A DNA stretch of 64,000 nt, from assembly GCA_023212725.1 (NCBI GenBank), contig JALBYF010000026.1:124001-188000 (forward strand). Direction: 5' to 3'. Below the pieces are notes generated by a model. That model saw nothing but the letters and a program-made list of their open reading frames with translations. It searched no databases and was not told the origin of the DNA. Below are positions 9,542-19,000 of the stretch, one piece after another. The first letter of the stretch is position 1. Each line of letters begins with the position of its first letter. The stretch comes from Tranzscheliella williamsii (Eukaryota > Basidiomycota > Ustilaginomycetes > Ustilaginales > Ustilaginaceae). Made by a program: the position numbers and the translations under genes.

Positions 9542-10642
9542 ATGGCGGAGGGCAAGCTCACCAAGAAACAGCAGAAGGCTGCACAGTTCAAGTCCGCCAG
9601 GAAGGGGAAGGACGCCGGCGAACCCGCTCCGCTGCCCCTAACCGACGAGCCGGAACAGGAACAGCCTGCGGCCAGCACATCGACACAGCCCAGTAAGGGT
9701 CATAAAGCGGCCAAGGTGCAAGAAGGTGAGGAGCAAGCACCTAAGGAAGAGAAGCGGTCCAAGAAGAGGAAGCGGCTCGCTGCGGAAGCTGAAGCGGCAG
9801 CGGCAGCCGGCTTACCGCCACCTGTAGATGCCACACACGTTTCTACCTCTTCCGCGAAGCAGGCCGTCCCAGCAAAAGCATCCAAGCCCAAGGCGAAAGC
9901 CGCTCCGTCCGCGCCCGCCAAGAAGACGACGTTCGGGGAGGACGGGAAGGTGGCTGAAGAGACCTTGGTTCCGGCAGCAGCCGATGAGCCCGACGCGGAA
10001 AGCCTGAAAACATCCAAGTTCATTCTGTTCATTGGTAACATGGCTTTCGACACCACCGCGGAGGGTATTGCCAAGCACTTTGGGCAGGCGTGTGGCGAGA
10101 CACCCACCGTGCGGCTGCTGACACGCAAGGGCGACCCGAACGCGCTCGCGAATCTGCCCGCCTCGAAGCGCAAGAGCATCGCCAAAGGCAAGGCGAAAGA
10201 CCCCACGCAGCCGCAGTCGAAGGGGTGCGCCTTTGTCGAGTTCAAGAACTCGGCAGCACTGCGCAAGGGCCTCCACTTCCACCACACCATGCTCGAGGGC
10301 CGCAAGATCAACGTCGAGCTCACTGCCGGCGGTGGCGGCAAGAGCGACACGCGCCAAGAGAAGATCAAAACGAAGAACGCCGCGCTCGAAAAGGAGCGGG
10401 CCAAGCTGCACGGCAAGTATGTGGCCCCCCAGAACGAGGCGCGCAAAAAGGCCCGCGACGGCGCTGCCGCCGACGACGCCACAGACACCTCCAGTCAGCG
10501 TCCAGCAAAACGGCCCCGCAAAGACGACGCCCAGGGCCCCGCCCAGTGGCAGCAGCGCAAACCTACAGACGTCACAGACCGCAAGCTGCCCCGCTTCATG
10601 GCTACCGGTACCAACGCCATCCGCGTCGCACCAACGTCCTAG
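9542..10642 (+). CDS. NOP6: nucleolar RRM protein, Nop6-like
   Basis: A 366-residue intronless ORF. Residues 1-150 are a Lys/Ala/Glu-rich, low-complexity region with basic nuclear-localisation-type clusters (KRSKKRKR). An RRM follows at about 160-265: RNP2-like FILFIGNMAF and RNP1-like KGCAFVEF are both clear. A basic insertion (ASKRKSIAKGKAK) separates RRM strands 2 and 3. The C-terminus is Lys/Arg-rich (RPAKRPRKD). This layout matches budding-yeast Nop6, a nucleolar factor for small-subunit ribosome biogenesis. The assignment to Nop6 rather than another single-RRM nucleolar protein is an inference from domain order and the K-rich flanks. Confidence 0.75.
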   Translation: MAEGKLTKKQQKAAQFKSARKGKDAGEPAPLPLTDEPEQEQPAASTSTQPSKGHKAAKVQEGEEQAPKEEKRSKKRKRLAAEAEAAAAAGLPPPVDATHVSTSSAKQAVPAKASKPKAKAAPSAPAKKTTFGEDGKVAEETLVPAAADEPDAESLKTSKFILFIGNMAFDTTAEGIAKHFGQACGETPTVRLLTRKGDPNALANLPASKRKSIAKGKAKDPTQPQSKGCAFVEFKNSAALRKGLHFHHTMLEGRKINVELTAGGGGKSDTRQEKIKTKNAALEKERAKLHGKYVAPQNEARKKARDGAAADDATDTSSQRPAKRPRKDDAQGPAQWQQRKPTDVTDRKLPRFMATGTNAIRVAPTS

Positions 10643-10898
10643 CCATCCCGCCGTCCCCCCGGCAATGCCTACTTATACCAGACGCACACAAAACACGCAA
10701 AGGGCGATGCAACCTTTTCATTTCAGCATTCGTAATTGGCGTCGAGGAGCCCTCAAGGAAAGTGCAGCACAGATCAATAAGAGACGGAAGGAAGGTGGTG
10801 AAAAAGGTGACGGCGTCGAAGCGAGGGCTATGAGGTCGAGCGAAGGGGGTGATGCAGGAATCAAGGCCGAAACCGCGCGGCAGCGAAGCGGCGGGGCG

Positions 10899-11861
10899 CT
10901 AGGCGGTGGCGCTGGAGCTGGCGTCGTCGGCGAGCCAGAGGCACATGCCGTGGTGCGGGTCCTTGGTGGTGCCGCCCTTGGCGGTGCAGTCGGCGTTGAA
11001 AGCGTCTGTGGCGGCTTCGGCGGCCGAGTCGTACTTGAGGCTGCAGAAGCCGTAGGTGTAGGTGGAGGCGGCAACCCACATGGCGGTGCAGGTTTGCTTG
11101 GTTTTGTCGTCGACGATCTGGCCGTCGTCGGTGAGCGTGGTGTAGCCCTTGAGCTGGGTGGGATTGGTGACGGCCATGACGATGGTGGCGCACTGCTTGA
11201 CGAACGGGTCGTGCGCGATCTGGCGCTGGGCGCACTGGTAGTTTTGCGGCTTGACGATCGGGGCGTTCGAGCCGCGGCAGCACGCCAACGCCTGCGTCAG
11301 CGCATAGTCGTTCAGCGCGTAGTTGAACGTCCCCTTGGTCACGAACCCGTCCTTGCTGTTCGTGCTGTGGTTCGGGTCCGGGTCCGCCTTGGCCTTGGGC
11401 TCCGACGGCTTCACGTCCGGCGCCGGCTCGTCCTCCGGATAGAAGTGCGCCGGCGGCTGCCAGTCGCTCCGGTAGTTCAAAAAGACGGGGCAGAGCCCCT
11501 GCTCCGGCGAGATCGTCCGCCCTTTCTGCTGGTGGCACGTGTCATCGAACGTCTTGCGCACCTGGGCCGGATCGCGGTCTCGCTGCACCACGCAGTACGT
11601 CTGCCCAATCCGCTTCGACCCAGGCGCATTGCCAAGCTGGAACGGCTTGACGTCAAAACACGTATAGCCAGCCCCGCTCTGAGCGGCATTCGGAATCCGC
11701 TGGCAACAGCTCAGATCCTGCGTCTTGCTGTTGTCCGCCAGGATCACGTTGAACTCGAGCATCGCCGCCAGATTCGGGTCGGATATCTGCGTTTCCGCCA
11801 GCACCGCCTGCCCCGCCACCAGGCCCGCCAGCAACATCCCAAGCAGCTTCGCCTTGAACAT
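10899..11861 (-). CDS. secreted cysteine-rich protein with an internal duplication
   Basis: A 320-residue single-exon protein. Residues 1-22 are a classical signal peptide (MFKAKLLGMLLAGLVAGQAVLA). The mature part has 14 cysteines and two halves joined by an acidic/Pro-rich linker near residues 140-165. Each half contains CC-x14-C and, further on, C-x18-C-x14-C with identical spacing, for example DDTCHQQKG and NADCTAKGG. This points to an ancient duplication of one disulfide-bonded domain. There are no transmembrane segments, GPI signal or catalytic motifs that I can identify. In smut fungi such proteins include apoplastic effectors and cell-wall proteins, but no function can be read from the sequence. 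Confidence 0.8.
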   Translation of the reverse strand: MFKAKLLGMLLAGLVAGQAVLAETQISDPNLAAMLEFNVILADNSKTQDLSCCQRIPNAAQSGAGYTCFDVKPFQLGNAPGSKRIGQTYCVVQRDRDPAQVRKTFDDTCHQQKGRTISPEQGLCPVFLNYRSDWQPPAHFYPEDEPAPDVKPSEPKAKADPDPNHSTNSKDGFVTKGTFNYALNDYALTQALACCRGSNAPIVKPQNYQCAQRQIAHDPFVKQCATIVMAVTNPTQLKGYTTLTDDGQIVDDKTKQTCTAMWVAASTYTYGFCSLKYDSAAEAATDAFNADCTAKGGTTKDPHHGMCLWLADDASSSATA

Positions 11862-12302
11862 TTTTCACTGCACCGTGCCAAGGGATAGTGAAGCTCGTAG
11901 ACAGAGTCTTGGCAGAGCACAGACGGGAGCGCAAATGGGGAAGAAAAGTGACAGTTGCGAGGGACGAGCTCTTCTTATTCAGTTGGGCAGCCTTGCCGGT
12001 TCAACGAGATGAACTCCAGTCGTACACGTTGGCCCACTTCACGGAGGCTTCAAAGGCAAATGAACTCGGCACCCACCTGATTAGCGCAGACAGACACGGC
12101 AGGTACTGAATGAAGTATCCATGCTGCTGATGCATGTGCTGTGGTTAGAATACAACTTGGTCAGGGCGGCTACAGCTGTGCGACCACCTAGAATAGAGCG
12201 AGGCGGACTACGGCGGTCTGGCAAGCAAAAGCAAAAGTGTTGGCCAGCAGGAACGCGAAGCCGAGATGAGATGGCCAGTGAAGTGGGCGACAGAACGGAG
12301 GA
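11862..12302. other. intergenic region, nothing recognised
   Basis: This stretch lies between the start of the cysteine-rich gene and the 3' end of NPL4, both on the minus strand. No RNA gene, repeat or motif-bearing frame was seen. Confidence 0.5.
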
Positions 12303-14465
12303 TCAGAGAGGCAAGCCGCAGATCTCACAATCCGTGGCGCCAGCATCGTTGTGGAAGGTGCAGTGCGAGCAGACCTTGACACCCGGCGGGGCGGCGTCTG
12401 TGCCTGCTCCGGTATCTGTAGCAGATGCCCCGGCCCGGTGGACATGCGAGATCTGGACGCTGTCATCACGGTCATCCGCATCAAAGTCTTCGTTGGCATC
12501 GTCAAAGCCGACATCGTCGTCCGAGTCGAGGCCGCCGTCATAGGTAAAGTCGTTTTTTGCTGCGCTTGGCGTGTTCTTGACACTGGTCTTGGCGCTAGGG
12601 GCATGCTCTCGCGCCAGAGCCATGAGCGTCTGCCAGCCTGGTCGCATGAGAAGGGCATCAAGAGCCGCACCCGAATCGTGCGACGTGGCGACACGGCACA
12701 ACGCCGTCATGTCGTCCGCATCCAGGAAACCTGAGGTGTCGAGAAATGCGAGCAGATGCCAATCACTCAGACAGCCAACCAGCTTGATCCGCACCGAGTC
12801 GTCACCCGCTCGTGATTTGCCCTTGCTGCTCTGGGAGCCGTCACCGATGGGGAATATCTCTTGTTGACCGATAATTTTGCCGATGCTGGTGAGTGCTATT
12901 GTCAGGTCCTGGTCATGCAGCCCGGGCCGGTTTTCGATCGGGAAGGTCGAAGTCAGGAAGGTAGGGTTCGGGGCGTTTGGGAAACCATGCGTGGCATTGA
13001 CGATAAGGTATTCAACCGGAAACGTCGGCTTGGCACTCTCTTTGACGTCGATCTTGTAGGCATTGGTGTAACGGTAGAAAACTTCGGGGACATATCGCTC
13101 GCCTTCGCTAGGTTTGACCCGGATAATGTTGGGGTTGACGCTGGCCTCGATCATATCGGCTTTGACCATGCCCATACCTTGCTCACTGATCTGATAGGCA
13201 GATACATCGATGGCACCTTCGTCCGTGCCGCTCAGCACGCAGGTGACAAACTTGGAGTTGAACTTGCCTGTTGAACTGAACCGAGAAGGGTTCGGATTGC
13301 CGAGCTGCAGTTGGGCAGCGAAGACGGCCTCGATGCCGGACAGGAAAAAGCTGTCCTTGTGCCGTTTGCATACCACCTTGCCCGCCAAGGCAGGGTCTTG
13401 GTGTGTGGGATCGGCTGGACTAAGATCAGAGTAAATCATACCAACAAACTCGAGACCACATCGCTTGGCTAACTGCTCTACTTTGGGCTGCTCCTCCCAG
13501 GGTACTCCCAGGGTGAGGCCGTCTAGCTCGCCTTCTTGGGGAGGCTCATGAATGGCCTCGACCACAGCCTTGATCCCCATCGGCACATCTGGATACGCTT
13601 CGTATCGCCCGAGTAGAAAGCCAAAACGCTGGGTAGCAGTGCTCCTCCAGAACGTCAAAAGATTCTCGATAAGATCGGGGTGCGCAAATTCGACATGATC
13701 CACCATACGGTATGGCTGTCGCTGGAGGGTAATGGCCGAAGGCTGACATTTGGTGCAGATGCCTGCTGGCCAATTAGGATGGCTGGCAGAGGGACACGGG
13801 ACCTTGACACTATAGTCTACTTCCTCGAGCGGAGGGATAAACGATTGTGATGGGCGATTCGTGGCGATGTCCTGCTTGCGGAGGTAAGCGTGAAAGGAAA
13901 GATGCTTGATGTTGTTCTCGGTCTGAAACTTGGAGTCGTAGGGTTCCAGTGGCATACAGTAGTCGCACATTCCCTTCGGGCCGTGACGACAGAACTGGGT
14001 GTCCCTTGGCCGGCTAATCTTGCCCTCTTGCGCCTCCCAGTAGGTGTCCACGCTATGCTCCTGTGCGGTCTCCCATGGTTTCTTTGGTTTGACGGAGGAC
14101 AAAGCGGACCGAGAAGAAGAGGGAGTGGCAGCGGCGGATGTTAAAGCTACAACAGCTGACGGTGGTACAGATTCGGACGAAGCAGGGACGGCATCTACGG
14201 CTGCGGAAGTAGTAGATGAGGAAACGGATTCTCGGTAGGCTGCGAAAAGGAGATGACCATGGGCAATGCCGAGCTCGGCGAGAGTGGTACCCTTGAGAGT
14301 GCTGGCGCTGTATTCGCCACCCCTGGGTTGGTTGGAGAAGGTGAGGCTTTCGGGATCAGCGCCAGGTGTAGATTCAAGAACCTTTGCGATAAGCTTGGAG
14401 GCATCATCTGCGGGTTGAAGCTCGAAACGGAAGTTGCCGTCCTTGGAGCGGACCCTAACAATCAT
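12303..14465 (-). CDS. NPL4: Npl4, Cdc48/p97 ubiquitin-recognition cofactor
   Basis: Npl4 pairs with Ufd1 to recruit ubiquitinated substrates to the Cdc48 unfoldase, as in ER-associated degradation. The ATG at 14465 gives 720 residues and starts MIVRVRSKDG, as expected for the N-terminal ubiquitin-like fold. The open frame extends 5' only to a GTG. The zinc-finger region is clear: CRHGPKGMCDYC, HLSFHAYL and a later CPSASHPNWPAGICTKC. The MPN-like domain follows (HVEFAHPDLIENLLTFWR, QRFGFLLGRYE). The last 25 residues form a separate finger, CSHCTF...DCEICGLPL, an NZF-type ubiquitin binder. That finger is known from animal Npl4 and missing from budding yeast. No intron is needed. Confidence 0.95.
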   Translation of the reverse strand: MIVRVRSKDGNFRFELQPADDASKLIAKVLESTPGADPESLTFSNQPRGGEYSASTLKGTTLAELGIAHGHLLFAAYRESVSSSTTSAAVDAVPASSESVPPSAVVALTSAAATPSSSRSALSSVKPKKPWETAQEHSVDTYWEAQEGKISRPRDTQFCRHGPKGMCDYCMPLEPYDSKFQTENNIKHLSFHAYLRKQDIATNRPSQSFIPPLEEVDYSVKVPCPSASHPNWPAGICTKCQPSAITLQRQPYRMVDHVEFAHPDLIENLLTFWRSTATQRFGFLLGRYEAYPDVPMGIKAVVEAIHEPPQEGELDGLTLGVPWEEQPKVEQLAKRCGLEFVGMIYSDLSPADPTHQDPALAGKVVCKRHKDSFFLSGIEAVFAAQLQLGNPNPSRFSSTGKFNSKFVTCVLSGTDEGAIDVSAYQISEQGMGMVKADMIEASVNPNIIRVKPSEGERYVPEVFYRYTNAYKIDVKESAKPTFPVEYLIVNATHGFPNAPNPTFLTSTFPIENRPGLHDQDLTIALTSIGKIIGQQEIFPIGDGSQSSKGKSRAGDDSVRIKLVGCLSDWHLLAFLDTSGFLDADDMTALCRVATSHDSGAALDALLMRPGWQTLMALAREHAPSAKTSVKNTPSAAKNDFTYDGGLDSDDDVGFDDANEDFDADDRDDSVQISHVHRAGASATDTGAGTDAAPPGVKVCSHCTFHNDAGATDCEICGLPL

Positions 14466-16016
14466 GATGGTGGCGCTGCCGCTGTATCGGCTCACTCAGC
14501 GCTGACGGCGACGGAACTTAAGTGGGACCAAGGTGAAGACCAAGTCAGAGGGGTCAAGGAAGGGTGGCGAAAGCAAAGTAATGCCGTGGTCGCTTGCCAA
14601 CACGACACCTCTACGTGTGTTTCGAAGAAAGGTATGAGTTAACACCAAGTGGAGTGGAGGTTGGCGGCTGCGAAGCATGCTTAGGGTCCACGCGTTGTGC
14701 CGATCACGACTGAGCGTGCGAGAAGCTGCCCGACTTCCGAAACGCATTCACCTCTCCCGCTCTCCACCCGCACGAGAACAAAGACGGTTGGCAGAGACGG
14801 ACCGATTCGCCCGGCTAAGAACGAGGAGATTCCGACTTACAAAGACGCGCGATGCGAGGGCAAAGTGCAGCAAGGTCAGATTGAACTTTCCTCGCACGCG
14901 TCGCAGTCTTCCGTACGCCACGGTAGTACCGTGGCATATGTACCGTATGCTTTGATGCTGGAAGGTCCGCGGAGTAAACGAGCGTGTTGCGAGGCTGCTT
15001 AACACACGCTACATGCGTCCTCTTGCGGCGGGCCGGCTTGCCGAAAAGGTGGACCTTGCCTTAGCTAAAGATCGTCGTAGGCTCGGCCCTCGAGCGGTTT
15101 TCGTCTGCCCTGCCGCCACACACACACACTGCGGTAAAAGGCGCGAAGAACAGAAATGTTACTTGATAAGCTGCTAGCTATGTGAGCCGGCGGCAGCGAA
15201 ACACACCACTCAGACCCTCTACCAGATAAGAAAGGGCGGCGCTACGAGGTCCACTTTCATGGGGATGCAATTGCCGTTAATAGATAAGCTGCAGGAAGAC
15301 AGACTGTGTTTGTAGTTATCCGTTTGAACAGGGCCGGATGCAGTAGCGCAGCTTCGGGCGCGCCGACGCTGGTCATGCGCGACAGAAAGGAAAAACTAAA
15401 TATGGATTGTGATTGTGATCAATACGGTAGAAATGATTCGCTTTTTCGTAATATATGAATAGGATTGTGAGTGAAAATGGGTCAGCTGGCGCAGGCGGGA
15501 CTGGTATATCCGAAAGCGACGTCAAAAAGATTCAGTTCCCACCGCTAGCCGCGGAATCTTTACCGCCGTGCATTGTAATGGATTGTTTCCGCCGATCCTG
15601 GAGCTGCGCTAGGCTGACGTACGTCCAGTAGACCTTTCTGCTCCGTCGTCTCGACAACTCCTGCTGAGTCGATGCCTGACCGCCGAGCGGAACAGCCACA
15701 CACAATGGGTTTCCACATGGTCATCCCTGCCGTCCTCCACGGACCCTTGGTTCCTACCTGTTCTTGTGATCCAGCTAGCTTACCTAGCTCTTTTCAGGGC
15801 GCTGCTGAGTCAAGCCGCTTCGTTCGCCTTTACCTCGCCATCCACCCGCCTACTTGCCACCAACGACCATACATCACCCTTCCATATAGAATGTGTTGAG
15901 CCGCCCAAGCATTGTGTTCGCAACTACCACCTTCAGGCATATCCTCTTTCCCTTCCCCACCGTCGCTGAACCCTTCTTCAGCAGGTGCGATCGGTCTGCT
16001 GCGTCTTGCCGATATC
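14466..16016. other. 1.5-kb intergenic region upstream of two divergent genes
   Basis: This contains the promoters of NPL4 (minus) and the ABC transporter (plus). An AT-richer patch at about 15395-15470 carries GATTGTGATT (15405-15414), a motif that recurs in other intergenic regions of this window. No gene was recognised. Confidence 0.5.
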
Positions 16017-19000
16017 ATGTCGACTTCATCGCAGGACAGCAATCCTGCCAAGGCTCCTCATGGCGTAGCTGACTCTCCTCAGAGCGCTGTTTTGCCTGCA
16101 GCCATGGCGGGTACCCAGCCCGCTTCCTCTCTTTCCGCTCAGGGAACTGAAGATGACAGCCACACTTCTTCGTCTAACAGCGCTGCCGGATCGAGTCAAC
16201 ATGGCGTCACTCCCTCCGCCGAAGTCAAACCTGGATTTGCCTATAATCCAGGACATCGCAAGTTCGAGGGCAAACACAGGCAGAAGTGGTACCAGGTATG
16301 GAGGCCCAAAGACCCGCCCCCGCCACCACCTGCCAGCCTGGACGATGCACGCCTCATTCCTCTGGCGAACGCGAGTTTCATCAACACGATCTTCTTTCAG
16401 TGGATGACGCCCATCATGGTCCTTGGCTACCAGCGGCCTCTCGAGTCCACCGACCTGTGGGCCCTGAGCGAAAAGCTCAGCTCCAAACATCTCGGCGGTC
16501 GGCTTCAGTCGGATTGGGCACGCAGGGTACGCGAAGCAAACGACTACAATGCCAAACTGGAGTCCGGCGAGATCCAACCCGGTTGGAGAAAGAAAGCCGT
16601 CTGGACCCTCAAATCCACTCTTCATCCCAAGGGCGGCAACCGCAAGCAGCGTGAGGCCAGCTGGAGGGCTCCACCCAAGTCCGATCCGTCTGCTGCTCCG
16701 GGGAGCCAACCTGGAAACAAGCAAGGCCCCACAATCAAAGCCTTGGCGAAGGACCAATCCGGTCATGTCAAGCCGTCGCTGGTCTGGGCCTTGCACGATC
16801 AGTTGAGTTGGAAGTTGTGGTCCGGCTTGGCCTTCAAAATTGTCGGAGACACTGCGCTCATTACCTCGCCACTCGTTCTCAAAGCCATCATCAAGTACAC
16901 CCAGGAACTTTATGCCGCTCATCAGGCCGGTCTGCCCACTCCAAATGTCGGTCGAGGAATTGGCCTTTCCTTTGCCCTCTGCTTTATGCAAATCATCTCC
17001 TCGCTTTGCACACACCAATTTTTCTGGCGGTCCATGTCCTGCGGTGTCGAGTCGCGTGCTGCTCTCATCACCGCCATCTTTGAAAGGGCTATGAAAATGA
17101 ACGGAAAGGCCAGATCTAGCGGCAAGCTCATCAACCACATCTCCACCGATTGCAGTCGCATTGATTTCGCTTCCGCCTGGTTCAGCATCATCTTTGCTGC
17201 TCCCGTCCAGATGCTTATCTGTGTCATCATTCTTCTCACTCAGCTTGGCCCTTCTGCCCTGGCAGGCTTCGCCATCTTTGCCATTGCCACACCTCTTCAA
17301 CTTCAGACAATGAAGGCGCTCTTCCGAATCCGACGCGCGTCTATGAAATGGACCGACGCTAGATCCAAGACCATTCAGGAAGTTCTTGGTGGCATGAGGA
17401 TCGTCAAGTCTTTCTCCCACGAGTCCAAATTTCTAGAACGTATCTATGAAATCCGTCGAAAAGAGCTCAACGGAATCCGCAAGATTCTCATCATCCGTTC
17501 TGCCATGAACGCCGTCGCCTTTAGTTTGCCCATCCTTGCCGCTGTTCTTGCCTTTGTCGTCTATAGCTTGACGGGTCATGACCTCAATCCGGCTATCGTC
17601 TTTCCCTCTCTGACGCTCTTCCAGCTGCTCCGTATGCCTCTCATGTTTCTGCCCCTCTCTCTCTCTGCCACTACCGACGCTAAAAATGCTTTTGAAAGGC
17701 TTCACACCGTCTTCACAGCCGAGCAACTTGATGACGCCTTCGATTTCGATGACGAGAGCAAGCATGCTCTTGTGGTCCGCGACGCATCCTTCCGATGGGA
17801 AGCTGCCGTAGCAGACGATGCCATGTCCACTAAGAAGGCCAGCAAGGGTGCCGAGAAAGGCACAAAGGCAGGGGAACCCCCAGGCAATGCTGCCAACGCA
17901 AAGCATTCAGGCATCTACGACAAAACGAAGAACGTATTCAGCAAATCGATTCCGGCTTCCAACTCCAAAGTCTCTCCCGCTCCTGTTCCAGCTCACAATG
18001 CCAGCACGGAGAATGAGCGAAGGCTTCAGCAGCTGCAAGCAGAGAAAGGCGCCGGCGCTGCTGATGGCGACAACGAAGCTGTTCTAACCGAGCTCGAGTT
18101 GGAGCCGAAGTCTGGAGAGTCTGCAGACGAGAATGTTGAGCCCGGCTCAGCTGAAGTGCAAGAACCTTTTTCCATGTCCCATATCAACGTTTCCATACCT
18201 AAGGGTGAGCTGGTCGCCATTGTCGGTCCGGTTGGATCAGGCAAGTCCTCTTTCTTGCAGGCTTGTATCGGCGAGATGCGCAAGACAGAAGGTAGCGTCC
18301 GGTGGGGAAGTGAGAGGGTGGCTTACTGCTCCCAGAGCGCCTGGATTCAGAATGCAACCGTGCGAGCCAACATTCTTTTCGGTCAATCTTTCGACGAAGA
18401 ACGATATTGGGATGCGGTCAAGGTTTCTGAGCTAGAGACCGACCTCGCCATTCTGCCAGCCGGCGATCTTACCGAGATCGGAGAGAAGGGTATCACCTTG
18501 TCCGGAGGTCAGAAACAGCGCGTCAACATTGCTCGTGCCCTCTATTACAATGCAGAAATCGTCTGCTTAGATGACCCGCTCTCTGCAGTGGATGCGCACG
18601 TCGGCAAGGCGCTGTTTTACAACGCTATCATGGGTCTCCGTGCCAAAGGCCACACGGTTCTTCTGGTGACCCATGCGCTTCATTTCTTACCTGATGTCGA
18701 CCGCATCATCACACTTGAAGACGGTAGGATTGCCGAGATGGGTACCTACGATCAGCTCAACACCGCCAACGGGCCTTTCCAGCGTCTTGTCCTCGAGTTT
18801 GGTGGCGAGCAAGAGAAGGAAGATGAAGAGAAGAAGGAAGACGAGGGTGAGGCCATCGAGGCTGCAGACGGCGAAAAGGGCAAGAAGACAGCCCGAGCTC
18901 TTATGTCTGGCCAAGCCGGAGGCAAAGCAGGAGACCAAATGCAGGCTGAGGAGAGGAATACCGGTTCAGTGTCGGGAAGAGTCTACCTTTCTTATTTCAA

